A DNA stretch of 64,000 nt from Hydractinia symbiolongicarpus (GCF_029227915.1 NC_079876.1:1180001-1244000); one strand, 5' to 3'. Counted from the stretch's first letter, positions 10,142 to 24,958 are shown. The notes: generated by a model not told the origin, from the letters alone. A program made the numbers and translations.

Positions 10142-13100
10142 GATGAGACGCTGAATGAAAGAAGTTTAATCGCCGGCAAACGAAAACCTGCGATTTCCCG
10201 TAAATCCCGGACTCGGCCCGTATAGTCAAAAGTATACAAAGAAAGTATCCAGGGAGTAAACTCATTTCCAGAACGATTTTTTAAATTATTTTTTCACCAC
10301 TAAAACGCATAAGACTTGTAGTTTTTAAAAATGTTTTCATTTTTGATGAGACGCTGAATAAAAGAAGTTTAATCGCCGGCAAACGAAAACCTGCGATTTC
10401 CCGTAAATCCCGGACTCGGCCCGTATAGTTAAAAGTATACAAAGAAAGTACCCAGGGTGTAAACTCATTTCCCGAACGATTTTTTGAATTATTTTTTCAC
10501 CACTAAAACGCATGAGACTTGTAGTTTTCAAAAATGTTTTCATTTTTGATGAGACGCGGAATGAAAGAAGTTTAATCGCCGGCAAACGAAAACCTGCGAT
10601 TTCCCGTAAATCCCGGACTCGGCCCGTATAGTCAAACGTATACAAAGAAAGTACCCAGGGTGTAAACTCATTTCCCGATCGATTTTTTAAATCATTTTTT
10701 CACCACTAAAACGCATGAGACTTGTAGTTTTCAAAAATGTTTTCATTTTTGATGAGACGCTGAATAAAAGAAGTTTAATCGCCGGCAAACGAAAACCTGC
10801 GATATCCCGTAAATCCCGGACTCGGCCCGTATAGTCAAAAGTATACAAAGAAAGTACTCAGGGAGTAAACTCATTTCCCGAACGATTTTTTAAATTTTTT
10901 TTTCACCACTAAAACGCATGAGACTTGTAGTTTTCAAAAATGTTCTCATTTTTGATGAGACGCTTAATGAAAGAGGTTTAATCGCCGGCAAATCAAAACC
11001 CGCGATTTCCCGTAAACCCCGGGCTTGGCCCGTATAGTCGAATGTATACAAAGAAAGTACCCTGTGAGTAAACTCATTTCCCGAACGATTTTTTGAATTA
11101 TTTTTTCACCACTAAAACGCATGAGACTTGTAGTTTTCAAAAATGTTTTCATTTTTGATGAGACGCTGAATGAAAGAAGTTTAATCGCCGGCAAACGAAA
11201 ACCTGCGATTTCCCGTAAATCCCGGACTCGGCCCGTATAGTCAAAAGTATACAAAGAAAGTATCCAGGGTGTAAACTCAGTTCCCGAACGATTTTTTAAA
11301 TTATTATTTCACCACTAAAGCCCATGAGACTTGTTGTTTTTAAAAATGTTTTCATTTTTGATGAGACGCTGAATAAAAGAAGTTTAATCGCCGGCAAACG
11401 AAAACCCGCGACTTCCCGTAAATCCCGGACTCGGCCCGTATAGTCAAAAGTATACAAAGAATGTACCCAGGGAGTAAACTCATTTCCCGAACGATTTTTT
11501 AAATTATATTTTCACCACTAAAACGCATGAGACTTTTAGTTTTCAAAAATGTTTTCATTTTTGATGAGACGCTGAATGAAAGAAGTTTAATCGCCGGCAA
11601 ACGAAAACCCGCGATTTCCCGTAAACCCCGGACTCGGCCCGCATAGTCAAAAGTATACAAAGAAAGTACCCAGGGAGTAAACTCATTTCCCGAACGATTT
11701 TTTAAATTATTATTTCAGCACTAAAGCCCATGAGACTTGTAGTTTTTAAAAATGTTTTTATTTTTGATGAGACGCTGAATAAAAGACGTTTAATCGCCGG
11801 CAAACGAAAACCCGCCATTTCCCGTAAACCCCGGACTCGGCCAGCATAGTCAAAAGTATACAAAGAAAGTACCCAGGGAGTAAACTCATTTCCCGAACGA
11901 TTTTTTAAATTTTTTTTTCACCACTAAAACGCATGAGACTTGTAGTTTTCAAAAATGTTTTCATTTTTGATGAGACGCTTAATGAAAGAAGTTTAATCGC
12001 CGGCAAACAAAAACCTGCGATTTCCCGTAAATCCTGGACTCGGCCCGTATAGTCAAAAGTATACAAAGAAAGTACCCTGTGAGTAAACTCATTTCCCAAA
12101 CGATTTTTTAAATTATTATTTCACCACTAAAACGCATGAGACTTGTAGTTTTCAAGAATGTTTTCATTTTTGATGAGACGCTGAATAAAAGAAGTTTAAT
12201 CGCCGGCAAACGAAAACCTGCGATTTCCCGTAAATCCCGGACTCGGCCCGTGTAGTTAAAAGTATACAAAGAAAGTACCCAGGGAGTAAACTCATTTCCA
12301 GAACGATTTTTTAAATTATTTTTTCACCACTAAAACGCATAAGACTTGTAGTTTTTAAAAATGTTTTCATTTTTGATGAGACGCTGAATAAAAGAAGTTT
12401 AATCGCCGGCAAACGAAAACCTGCAATTTCCCGTAAATCCCGGACTCGGCCCGTATAGTCAAAAGTATACAAAGAAAGTACCCAGGGTGTAAACTTATTT
12501 CCCGAACGATTTTTTAAATTATTTTTTCACCACTAAAACGCATGAGACTTGTAGTTTTCAAAAATGTTTTCATTTTTGATGAGACGGTGAATAAAAGAAG
12601 TTTAATCGCCGGCAAACAAAAACCTGCGATTTCCCGTAAATCCCGGACTCGGCCCGTATAGTTAAAAGTATACAAAGAAAGTACCCAGGGTGTAAACTCA
12701 TTTCCCGAACGATTTTTTGAATTATTTTTTCACCACTAAAACGCATGAGACTTGTAGTTTTCAAAAATGTTTTCATTTTTGATGAGACGCTAAATGAAAG
12801 AAGTTTAATCGCCGGCAAACGAAAACCCGCGATTTCCCGTAAATCCCGGACTCGGCCCGTATAGTCAAAAGTATACAAAGAAAGTACCCAGGGTGTAAAC
12901 TCATTTCCCGAACGATTTTTTAAATTATTTTTTCACCACTAAAACGCATGAGACTTGTAGTTTTCAAAAATGTTTTCATTTTTGATGAGACGCTGAATAA
13001 AAGAAGTTTAATCGCCGGCAAACGAAAACCCGCGACTTTCCGTAAATCCCGGACTCGGCCCGTATAGTCAAAAGTATACAAAGAATGTACCCAGGGAATA

Positions 13101-13389
13101 AAATCATTTCCCGAACGATTTTTTAAATTATATTTTCACCACTAAAACGCATGAGACTTGTAGTTTTCAAAAATGTTTTCATTTTTGATGAGACGCTGAA
13201 TAAAAGACGTTTAATCGCCGGCAAACGAAAACCCGCCATTTCCCGTAAACCCCGGACGCGGCCCGCATAGTCAAAAGTATACAAAGAAAGTACCCAGGGA
13301 GTAAACTCATTTCCAGAACGATTTTTTAAATTATTTTTTCACCACTAAAACGCATAAGACTTGTAGTTTTTAAAAATGTTTTCATTTTT
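10142..13389. repeat. Long unit, first copy, 16 monomers
   Basis: The order begins K (10142), L (10345), M (10548), N (10751), O (10954), then the p to x series. It ends with a cgactttccg monomer (about 12984) and a ccccggacgcgg monomer (13187). The tail is shortened relative to the next copy: the monomers between the acccagggtg kind and the cgactttccg kind are missing. The next K starts at 13390, exactly 16 x 203 bp from this one. Confidence 0.87.
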
Positions 13390-16300
13390 GATGAGACGCT
13401 GAATGAAAGAAGTTTAATCGCCGGCAAACGAAAACCTGCGATTTCCCGTAAATCCCGGACTCGGCCCGTATAGTCAAAAGTATACAAAGAAAGTATCCAG
13501 GGAGTAAACTCATTTCCAGAACGATTTTTTAAATTATTTTTTCACCACTAAAACGCATAAGACTTGTAGTTTTTAAAAATGTTTTCATTTTTGATGAGAC
13601 GCTGAATAAAAGAAGTTTAATCGCCGGCAAACGAAAACCTGCGATTTCCCGTAATCCCGGACTCGGCCCGTATAGTTAAAAGTATACAAAGAAAGTACCC
13701 AGGGTGTAAACTCATTTCCCGAACGATTTTTTGAATTATTTTTTCACCACTAAAACGCATGAGACTTGTAGTTTTCAAAAATGTTTTCATTTTTGATGAG
13801 ACGCTGAATGAAAGAAGTTTAATCGCCGGCAAACGAAAACCTGCGATTTCCCGTAAATCCCGGACTAGGCCCGTATAGTCAAAAGTAGACAAAGAAAGTA
13901 CCCAGGGTGTAAACTCATTTCCCGAACGATTTTTTAAATCATTTTTTCACCACTAAAACGCATGAGACTTGTAGTTTTCAAAAATGTTTTCATTTTTGAT
14001 GAGACGCTGAATAAAAGAAGTTTAATCGCCGGCAAACGAAAACCTGCGATTTCCCGTAAATCCCGGACTCGGCCCGTATAGTCAAAAGTATACAAAGAAA
14101 GTACTCAGGGAGTAAACTCATTTCCCGAACGATTTTTTAAATTTTTTTTTCACCACTAAAACGCATGAGACTTGTAGTTTTCAAAAATGTTCTCATTTTT
14201 GATGAGACGCTTAATGAAAGAGGTTTAATCGCCGGCAAATCAAAACCCGCGATTTCCCGTAAACCCCGGGCTTGGCCCGTATAGTCGAATGTATACAAAG
14301 AAAGTACCCTGTGAGTAAACTCATTTCCCGAACGATTTTTTGAATTATTTTTTCACCACTAAAACGCATGAGACTTGTAGTTTTCAAAAATGTTTTCATT
14401 TTTGATGAGACGCTGAATGAAAGAAGTTTAATCGCCGGCAAACGAAAACCTGCGATTTCCCGTAAATCTCGGACTCGGCCCGTATAGTCAAAAGTATACA
14501 AAGAAAGTATCCAGGGTGTAAACTCAGTTCCCGAACGATTTTTTAAATTATTATTTCACCACTAAAGCCCATGAGACTTGTAGTTTTTAAAAATGTTTTC
14601 ATTTTTGATGAGACGCTGAATAAAAGAAGTTTAATCGCCGGCAAACGAAAACCCGCGACTTCCCGTAAATCCCGGACTCGGCCCGTATAGTCAAAAGTAT
14701 ACAAAGAATGTACCCAGGGAGTAAACTCATTTCCCCAACGATTTTTTAAATTATATTTTCACCACTAAAACGCATGAGACTTGTAGTTTTCAAAAATGTT
14801 TTCATTTTTGATGAGACGCTGAATGAAAGAAGTTTAATCGCCGGCAAACGAAAACCCGCGATTTCCCGTAAACCCCGGACTCGGCCCGCATAGTCAAAAG
14901 TATACAAAGAAAGTACCCAGGGAGTAAACTCATTTCCCGAACGATTTTTTAAATTATTATTTCAGCACTAAAGCCCATGAGAGTTGTAGTTTTTAAAAAT
15001 GTTTTTATTTTTGATGAGACGCTGAATAAAAGACGTTTAATCGCCGGCAAACGAAAACCCGCCATTTCCCGTAAACCCCGGACTCGGCCCGCATAGTCAA
15101 AAGTATACAAAGAAAGTACCCAGGGAGTAAACTCATTTCCCGAACGATTTTTTAAATTTTTTTTTCACCACTAAAACGCATGAGACTTGTAGTTTTCAAA
15201 AATGTTTTCATTTTTGATGAGACGCTTAATGAAAGAAGTTTAATCGCCGGCAAACAAAAACCTGCGATTTCCCGTAAATCCTGGACTCGGCCCGTATAGT
15301 CAAAAGTATACAAAGAAAGTACCCTGTGAGTAAACTCATTTCCCAAACGATTTTTTAAATTATTATTTCACCACTAAAACGCATGAGACTTGTAGTTTTC
15401 AAGAATGTTTTCATTTTTGATGAGACGCTGAATAAAAGAAGTTTAATCGCCGGCAAACGAAAACCCGCGATTTCCCGTAAACCCCGGACTCGGCCCGCAT
15501 AGTCAAAAGTATACAAAGAAAGTACCCAGGGAGTAAACTCATTTCCCGAACGATTTTTTAAATTATTATTTCAGCACTAAAGCCCATGAGACTTGTAGTT
15601 TTTAAAAATGTTTTTATTTTTGATGAGACGCTGAATAAAAGACGTTTAATCGCCGGCAAACGAAAACCCGCCATTTCCCGTAAACCCCGGACTCGGCCCG
15701 CATAGTCAAAAGTATACAAAGAAAGTACCCAGGGAGTAAACTCATTTCCCGAACGATTTTTTAAATTTTTTTTTCACCACTAAAACGCATGAGACTTGTA
15801 GTTTTCAAAAATGTTTTCATTTTTGATGAGACGCTTAATGAAAGAAGTTTAATCGCCGGCAAACAAAAACCTGCGATTTCCCGTAAATCCTGGACTCGGC
15901 CCGTATAGTAAAAAGTATACAAAGAAAGTACCCTGTGAGTAAACTCATTTCCCAAACGATTTTTTAAATTATTATTTCACCACTAAAACGCATGAGACTT
16001 GTAGTTTTCAAGAATGTTTTCATTTTTGATGAGACGCTGAATAAAAGAAGTTTAATCGCCGGCAAACGAAAACCTGCGATTTCCCGTAAATCCCGGACTC
16101 GGCCCGTGTAGTTAAAAGTATACAAAGAAAGTACCCAGGGAGTAAACTCATTTCCAGAACGATTTTTTAAATTATTTTTTCACCACTAAAACGCATAAGA
16201 CTTGTAGTTTTTAAAAATGTTTTCATTTTTGATGAGACGCTGAATAAAAGAAGTTTAATCGCCGGCAAACGAAAACCTGCAATTTCCCGTAAATCCCGGA

Positions 16301-19300
16301 CTCGGCCCGTATAGTCAAAAGTATACAAAGAAAGTACCCAGGGTGTAAACTCATTTCCCGAACGATTTTTTAAATTATTTTTTCACCACTAAAACGCATG
16401 AGACTTGTAGTTTTCAAAAATGTTTTCATTTTTGATGAGACGGTGAATAAAAGAAGTTTAATCGCCGGCAAACAAAAACCTGCGATTTCCCGTAAATCCC
16501 GGACTCGGCCCGTATAGTTAAAAGTATACAAAGAAAGTACCCAGGGTGTAAACTCATTTCCCGAACGATTTTTTTAATTATTTTTTCACCACTAAAACGC
16601 ATGAGACTTGTAGTTTTCAAAAATGTTTTCATTTTTGATGAGACGCTGAATGAAAGAAGTTTAATCGCCGGCAAACGAAAACCTGCGATTTCCCGTAAAT
16701 CCCGGACTCGGCCCGTATAGTCAAAAGTATACAAAGAAAGTACCCAGGGTGTAAACTCATTTCCCGAACGATTTTTTAAATTATTTTTTCACCACTAAAA
16801 CGCATGAGACTTGTAGTTTTCAAAAATGTTTTCATTTTTGATGAGACGCTGAATAAAAGAAGTTTAATCGCCGGCAAACGAAAACCTGCGATTTCCCGTA
16901 AATCCCGGACTCGGCCCGTATAGTCAAAAGTATACAAAGAAAGTACTCAGGGATTAAACTCATTTCCAGAACGATTTTTTAAATTATTTTTTCACCACTA
17001 AAACGCATGAGACTTGTAGTTTTTAAAAATGTTTTTATTTTTGATGAGACGCTGAATAAAAGAAGTTTAATCGCCGGCAAACGAAAACCTGCGATTTCCC
17101 GTAAATCCCCGACTCGGCCCGTATAGTCAAAAGTATACAAAGAAAGTACCCAGGGTGTAAACTCATTTCCCGAACGATTTTTTGAATTATTTTTTCACCA
17201 CTAAAACGCATGAGACTTGTAGTTTTCAAAAATGTTTTCATTTTTGATGAGACGCTGAATGAAAGAAGTTTAATCGCCGGCAAACGAAAACCTGCGATTC
17301 CCGTAAATCCCGGACTCGGCCCGTATAGTCAAAAGTATACAAAGAAAGTATCCAGGGTGTAAACTCAGTTCCCGAACGATTTTTTAAATTATTATTTCAG
17401 CACTAAAGCCCATGAGACTTGTAGTTTTTAAAAATGTTTTCATTTTTGATGAGACGCTGAATAAAAGAAGTTTAATCGCCGGCAAACGAAAACCCGCGAC
17501 TTTCCGTAAATCCCGGACTCGGCCCGTATAGTCAAAAGTATACAAAGAATGTACCCAGGGAATAAAATCATTTCCCGAACGATTTTTTAAATTATATTTT
17601 CACCACTAAAACGCATGAGACTTGTAGTTTTCAAAAATGTTTTCATTTTTGATGAGACGCTGAATGAAAGAAGTTTAATCGCCGGCAGACGAAAACCTGC
17701 GATTTCCCGTGAATCCCGGACTCGACCCGTATAGTCAACAGTATATTAAGAAAGTACCCAGGGAGTAAACTCATTTCCTGAACGATTTTTTAAATTATTA
17801 TTTCAGCACTAAAGCCCATGAGACTTGTAGTTTTTAAAAATGTTTTTATTTTTGATGAGACGCTGAATAAAAGACGTTTAATCGCCGGCAAACGAAAACC
17901 CGCCATTTCCCGTAAACCCCAGACGCGGCCCGCATAGTCAAAAGTATACAAAGAAAGTACCCAGGGAGTAAACTCATTTCCAGAACGATTTTTTAAATTA
18001 TTTTTTCACCACTAAAACGCATAAGACTTGTAGTTTTTAAAAATGTTTTCATTTTTGATGAGACGCTGAATAAAAGAAGTTTAATCGCCGGCAAACGAAA
18101 ACCTGCGATTTCCCGTAAATCCTGGACTCGTCCCGTATAGTCAAAAGTATACAAAGAAAGTACCCAGGGAGTAAACTCATTTCCCAAACGATTTTTTAAA
18201 TTATTATTTCACCACTAAAACGCATGAGACTTGTAGTTTTCAAGAATGTTTTCATTTTTGATGAGACGCTGAATAAAAGAAGTTTAATCGCCGGCAAACG
18301 GAAACCTGCGATTTCCCGTAAATCCCGGACTCGGCCCGTATAGTCAAAAGTATACAAAGAAAGTACCCAGGGAGTAAACTCATTTCCAGAACGATTTTTT
18401 AAATTATTTTTTCACCACTAAAACGCATAAGACTTGTAGTTTTTAAAAATGTTTTCATTTATGATGAGACGCTGAATAAAAGACGTTTAATCGCCGGCAA
18501 ACGAAAACCCGCCATTTCCCGTAAACCCCAGACTCGGCCCGCATAGTCAAAAGTATACAAAAAAAGTACCCAGGGAGTAAACTCATTTCCCGAACGATTT
18601 TTTAAATAATTTTTTCAGTACTAAAGCGCATGAGACTTGTAGTTTTTAAAAATGTTTTCATTTTTGATGAGACGGTGAATAAAAGAAGTTTAATCGCCGG
18701 CAAACGAAAACCTACGATTTCACGTAAATCCTGGACTCGGCCCGTATAGTCAAAAGCATACAAAGAAAGTACCCAGGGAGTAAACTCATTTCCCAAACGA
18801 TTTTTTAAATTATTATTTCACCACTAAAACGCATGAGACTTGTAGTTTTCAAGAATGCTTTCATTTTTGATGAGACGCTGAATAAAAGAAGTTTAATCGC
18901 CGGCAAACGAAAACCTGCGATTTCCCGTAAATCCCGGACTCGGCCCGTATAGTCAAAAGTATACAACGAAAGTACCCAGGGAGTAAACTCATTTCCAGAA
19001 CGATTTTTTAAATTATTTTTTCACCACTAAAACGCATCAGACTTGTAGTTTTTAAAAATGTTTTCATTTTTGATGAGACGCTGAATAAAAGAAGTTTAAT
19101 CGCCGGCAAACGAAAACCTGCGATTTCCCGTAAATCCTGGACTCGGCCCGTATAGTCAAAAGTATACAAAGAAAGTACCCAGGGAGTAAACTCATTTCCC
19201 AAACGATTTTTTAAATTATTATTTCACCACTAAAACGCATGAGACTTGTAGTTTTCAAGAATGTTTTCATTTTTGATGAGACGCTGAATAAAAGAAGTTT

Positions 19301-19679
19301 AATCGCCGGCAAACGAAAACCTGCGATTTCCCGTAAATCCCGGACTCGGCCCGTATAGTCAAAAGTATACAAAGAAAGTACCCAGGGAGTAAACCCATTT
19401 CCAGAACGATTTTTTAAATTATTTTTTCACCACTAAAACGCATAAGACTTGTAGTTTTTAAAAATGTTTTCATTTTTGATGAGACGCTGAATAAAAGACG
19501 TTTAATCGCCGGCAAACGAAAACCCGCCATTTCCCGTAAACCCCGGACTCGGCCCGCATAGTCAAAAGTATACAAAAAAGTACCCAGGGAGTAAACTCAT
19601 TTCCCGAACGATTTTTTAAATAATTTTTTCAGTACTAAAGCGCATGAGACTTGTAGTTTTTAAAAATGTTTTCATTTTT
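13390..19679. repeat. Long unit, most complete copy, 31 monomers (6.29 kb)
   Basis: It starts with K-L-M-N-O like the previous copy. One trimer (ccccggactcggcccgcatag, cccgccattt, cttaatgaaagaag) is duplicated with a 609-bp spacing (about 15180 and 15790). The tail then runs without gaps: actcagggag with ccagaacg, ccccgactcgg, cgattcccg one-base-deleted, cgactttccg, ggcagacg with caacagtatattaag, ccccagacgcgg, tcctggactcgtcccg, the aaagcatacaaag and caacgaaag kinds, and finally a kind-I-like monomer with acaaaaaagt. It is the reference copy for the long unit. Confidence 0.87.
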
Positions 19680-22115
19680 GATGAGACGCTTAATAAAAGA
19701 GGTTTCATCGCCGGCAAACGAAATCCCGCGATTTCCCGTAAATCCCGGGCTTGGCCCGCATAGTCGAATGTATACAAAGAAAGTACCCAGGGAGTAAACT
19801 CATTTCCCGAACGATTTTTTAAATTTTTTTTTCACCACTAAAACGCATGAGACTTGTAGTTTTCAAAAATGTTTTCATTTTTGATGAGACGCTTAATGAA
19901 AGAGGTTTAATCGCCGGCAAACGAAATCCCGCGATTTCCCGTAAATCCCGGGCTTGGCCGGTATAGTCGAATGTATACAAAGAAAGTACCCTGTGAGTAA
20001 ACTCATTTCCAGAACGATTTTTTAAATTATTTTTTCACCACTAAAACGCATGAGACTTGTAGTTTTCAAAAATGTTTTCATTTTTGATGAGACGCTGAAT
20101 GAAAGAAGTTTAATCGCCGGCAAACGAAAACCTGCGATTTACCGTAAATCCCGGACTCGGCCCGTATAGTCAAAAGTATACAAAGAAAGTATCCAGGGTG
20201 TAAACTCAGTTCCCGAACGATTTTTTAAATTATTATTTCACCACTAAAGCCCATGAGACTTGTAGTTTTTAAAAATGTTTTCATTTTTGATGAGACGCTG
20301 AATAAAAGAAGTTTAATCGCCGGCAATCGAAAACCCGCGACTTCCCGTAAATCCCGGACTCGGCCCGTATAGTCAAAAGTATACAAAGAATGTACCCAGG
20401 GAGTAAACTCATTTCCCGAACGATTTTTTAAATTATATTTTCACCACTAAAACGCATGAGACTTGTAGTTTTCAAAAATGTTTTCATTTTTAATGAGACG
20501 CTGAATGAAAGAAGTTTAATCGCCGGCAGACGAAAACCTGCGATTTCCCGTAAATCCCGGACTCGACCGGTATAGTCAACAGTATAATAAGAAAGTACCC
20601 TGGGAGTAAACTCATTTCCCGAACGATTTTTTAAATTATTATTTCAGCACTAAAGCCCATGAGACTTGTAGTTTTTAAAAATGTTTTTATTTTTGATGAG
20701 ACGCTGAATAAAAGACGTTTAATCGCCGGCAAACGAAAACCCGCCATTTCCCGTAAACCCCGGACTCGGCCTGCATAGTCAAAAGTATACAAAGAAAGTA
20801 CCCAGGGAGTAAACTCATTTCCCGAACGATTTTTTAAATTATATTTTCACCACTAAAACGCATGAGACTTGTAGTTTTCAAAAATGTTTTCATTTTTAAT
20901 GAGACGCTGAATGAAAGAAGTTTAATCGCCGGCAGACGAAAACCTGCGATTTCCCGTAAATCCCGGACTCGACCGGTATAGTCAACAGTATAATAAGAAA
21001 GTACCCTGGGAGTAAACTCATTTCCCGAACGATTTTTTAAATTATTATTTCAGCACTAAAGCCCATGAGACTTGTAGTTTTTAAAAATGTTTTTATTTTT
21101 GATGAGACGCTGAATAAAAGACGTTTAATCGCCGGCAAACGAAAACCCGCCATTTCCCGTAAACCCCGGACTCGGCCTGCATAGTCAAAAGTATACAAAG
21201 AAAGTACCCAGGGAGTAAACTCATTTCCCGAACGATTTTTTAAATTATTTTTTCAGTACTAAAACGCATGAGACTTGTACTTTTCAAAAATGTTTTCATT
21301 TTTGATGAGACGCTTAATGAAAGAGGTTTAATCGCCGGCAAACCAAAACCCGCGATTTCCCGTAAACCCCGGGTTTGGCCCGTATAGTCGAATGTATACA
21401 AAGAAAGTACCCTGTGAGTAAACTCATTTCCAGAACGATTTTTTAAATTATTTTTTCACCACTAAAACGCATGAGAGTTGTAGTTTTCAAAAATGTTTTC
21501 ATTTTTGATGAGACGCTGAATGAAAGAAGTTTAATCGCCGGCAAACGAAAACCTGCGATTTCCCGTAAATCCCGGACTCGGCCCGTATAGTCAAAAGTAT
21601 ACAAAGAAAGTATCCAGGGTGTAAACTCAGTTCCCGAACGATTTTTTAAATTATTATTTCACCACTAAAGCCCATGAGACTTGTAGTTTTTAAAAATGTT
21701 TTCATTTTTGATGAGACGCTGAATAAAAGAAGTTTAATCGCCGGCAATCGAAAACCCGCGACTTCCCGTAAATCCCGGACTCGGCCCGTATAGTCAAAAG
21801 TATACAAAGAATGTACCCAGGGAGTAAACTCATTTCCCGAACGATTTTTTAAATTATATTTTCACCACTAAAACGCATGAGACTTGTAGTTTTCAAAAAT
21901 GTTTTCATTTTTGATGAGACGCTGAATGAAAGAAGTTTAATCGCCGGCAGACGAAAACCTGCGATTTCCCGTAAATCCCGGACTCGGCCCGTATAGTCAA
22001 AAGTATACAAAGAAAGTATCCAGGGAGTAAACTCATTTCCAGAACGATTTTTTAAATTATTTTTTCACCACTAAAACGCATAAGACTTGTAGTTTATAAA
22101 AATGTTTTCATTTTT
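19680..22115. repeat. Partial short unit, 12 monomers
   Basis: The order is J (19680), A, B, C, D, E, D, E, A (21304), B, C and a D/K hybrid (about 21913) with ggcagacg at its start and atccagggag at its end. F to I of the 10-mer are missing. The first A has caaacgaaatcccgcg instead of caaaccaaaa and so looks like a J/A recombinant. Confidence 0.82.
20492..21303. repeat. Tandem duplicated D-E dimer (2 x 406 bp)
   Basis: Both copies (20492-20897 and 20898-21303) share private variants: aatgag in place of gatgag at the D start, ctcgaccggtatag, agtataataag and ccctgggag in D, and cggcctgcatag in E. The shared aatgag and ctcgaccgg marks are absent from the D monomers at about 33490, 51755 and 55599. 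The dimer therefore duplicated here, recently. Confidence 0.88.
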
Positions 22116-24958
22116 GATGAGACGCTGAATAAAAGAAGTTTAATCGCCGGCAAACGAAAACCTGCGATTTCCCGTAAATCCCGGACTCGGCCCGTATAGT
22201 TAAAAGTATACAAAGAAAGTATCCAGGGTGTAAACTCATTTCCCGAACGATTTTTTGAATTATTTTTTCACCACTAAAACGCATGAGACTTGTAGTTTTA
22301 AAAAATGTTTTCATTTTTGATGAGACGCTGAATGAAAGAAGTTTAATCGCCGGCAAACGAAAACCTGCGATTTCCCGTAAATCCCGGACTCGGCCCGTAT
22401 AGTCAAAAGTATACAAAGAAAGTACCCAGGGTGTAAACTCATTTCCCGAACGATTTTTTAAATCATTTTTTCACCACTAAAACGCATGAGACTTGTAGTT
22501 TTCAAAAATGTTTTCATTTTTGATGAGACGCTGAATAAAAGAAGTTTAATCGCCGGCAAACGAAAACCTGCGATTTCCCGTAAATCCCGGACTCGGCCCG
22601 TATAGTCAAAAGTATACAAAGAAAGTACTCAGGGAGTAAACTCATTTCCCGAACGATTTTTTAAATTTTTTTTTCACCACTAAAACGCATGAGACTTGTA
22701 GTTTTCAAAAATGTTCTCATTTTTGATGAGACGCTTAATGAAAGAGGTTTAATCGCCGGCAAATCAAAACCCGCGATTTCCCGTAAACCCCGGGCTTGGC
22801 CCGTATAGTCGAATGTATACAAAGAAAGTTCCCTGTGAATAAACTCATTTCCCGAACGATTTTTTGAATTATTTTTTCACCACTAAAACGCATGAGACTT
22901 GTACTTTTCAAAAATGTTTTCATTTTTGATGAGACGCTGAATGAAAGAAGTTTAATCGCCGGCAAACGAAAACCTGCGATTTCCCGTAAATCCCGGACTC
23001 GGCCCGTATAGTCAAAAGTATACAAAGAAAGTATCCAGGGTGTAAACTCAGTTCCCGAACGATTATTTAAATTATTATTTCACCACTAAAGCCCATGAGA
23101 CTTGTAGTTTTTAAAAATGTTTTCATTTTTGATGAGACGCTGAATAAAAGAAGTTTAATCGCCGGCAAACGAAAACCCGCGACTTCCCGTAAATCCCGGA
23201 CTCGGCCCGTATAGTCAAAAGTATACAAAGAATGTACCCAGGGAGTAAACTCATTTCCCGAACGATTTTTTAAATTATATTTTCACCACTAAAACGCATG
23301 AGACTTGTAGTTTTCAAAAATGTTTTCATTTTTGATGAGACGCTGAATGAAAGAAGTTTAATCGCCGGCAAACGAAAACCCGCGATTTCCCGTAAACCCC
23401 GGACTCGGCCCGCATAGTCAAAAGTATACAAAGAAAGTACCCAGGGAGTAAACTCATTTCCCGAACGATTTTTTAAATTATTATTTCAGCACTAAAGCCC
23501 ATGAGACTTGTAGTTTTTAAAAATGTTTTTATTTTTGATGAGACGCTGAATAAAAGACGTTTAATCGCCGGCAAACGAAAACCCGCCATTTCCCGTAAAC
23601 CCCGGACTCGGCCCGCATAGTCAAAAGTATACAAAGAAAGTACCCAGGGAGTAAACTCATTTCCCGAACGATTTTTTAAATTTTTTTTTCACCACTAAAA
23701 CGCATGAGACTTGTAGTTTTCAAAAATGTTTTCATTTTTGATGAGACGCTTAATGAAAGAAGTTTAATCGCCGGCAAACAAAAACCTGCGATTTCCCGTA
23801 AATCCTGGACTCGGCCCGTATAGTCAAAAGTATACAAAGAAAGTACCCTGTGAGTAAACTCATTTCCCAAACGATTTTTTAAATTATTATTTCACCACTA
23901 AAACGCATGAGACTTGTAGTTTTCAAGAATGTTTTCATTTTTGATGAGACGCTGAATAAAAGAAGTTTAATCGCCGGCAAACGAAAACCTGCGATTTCCC
24001 GTAAATCCCGGACTCGGCCCGTGTAGTTAAAAGTATACAAAGAAAGTACCCAGGGAGTAAACTCATTTCCAGAACGATTTTTTAAATTATTTTTTCACCA
24101 CTAAAAACGCATAAGACTTGTAGTTTTTAAAAATGTTTTCATTTTTGATGAGACGCTGAATAAAAGAAGTTTAATCGCCGGCAAACGAAAACCTGCAATT
24201 TCCCGTAAATCCCGGACTCGGCCCGTATAGTCAAAAGTATACAAAGAAAGTATCCAGGGTGTAAACTTATTTCCCGAACGATTTTTTAAATTATTTTTTC
24301 ACCACTAAAACGCATGAGACTTGTAGTTTTCAAAAATGTTTTCATTTTTGATGAGACGGTGAATAAAAGAAGTTTAATCGCCGGCAAACAAAAACCTGCG
24401 ATTTCCCGTAAATCCCGGACTCGGCCCGTATAGTTAAAAGTATACAAAGAAAGTACCCAGGGTGTAAACTCATTTCCCGAACGATTTTTTGAATTATTTT
24501 TTCACCACTAAAACGCATGAGACTTGTAGTTTTCAAAAATGTTTTCATTTTTGATGAGACGCTGAATGAAAGAAGTTTAATCGCCGGCAAACGAAAACCT
24601 GCGATTTCCCGTAAATCCCGGACTCGGCCCGTATAGTCAAAAGTATACAAAGAAAGTACCCAGGGTGTAAACTCATTTCCCGAACGATTTTTTAAATTAT
24701 TTTTTCACCACTAAAACGCATGAGACTTGTAGTTTTCAAAAATGTTTTCATTTTTGATGAGACGCTGAATAAAAGAAGTTTAATCGCCGGCAAACGAAAA
24801 CCTGCGATTTCCCGTAAATCCCGGACTCGGCCCGTATAGTCAAAAGTATACAAAGAAAGTACTCAGGGAGTAAACTCATTTCCAGAACGATTTTTTAAAT
24901 TATTTTTTCACCACTAAAACGCATAAGACTTGTAGTTTTTAAAAATGTTTTCATTTTT
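22116..24958. repeat. Long unit, truncated copy, 14 monomers
   Basis: It runs from L (22116) through the actcagggag monomer ending in ccagaacg, then joins an I monomer at 24959. An extra A (ctaaaaacgcataag at about 24103) is shared with the next copy at about 27962, which ties these two copies together as a duplication of 3858 bp (19 monomers plus the extra base). Confidence 0.86.
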
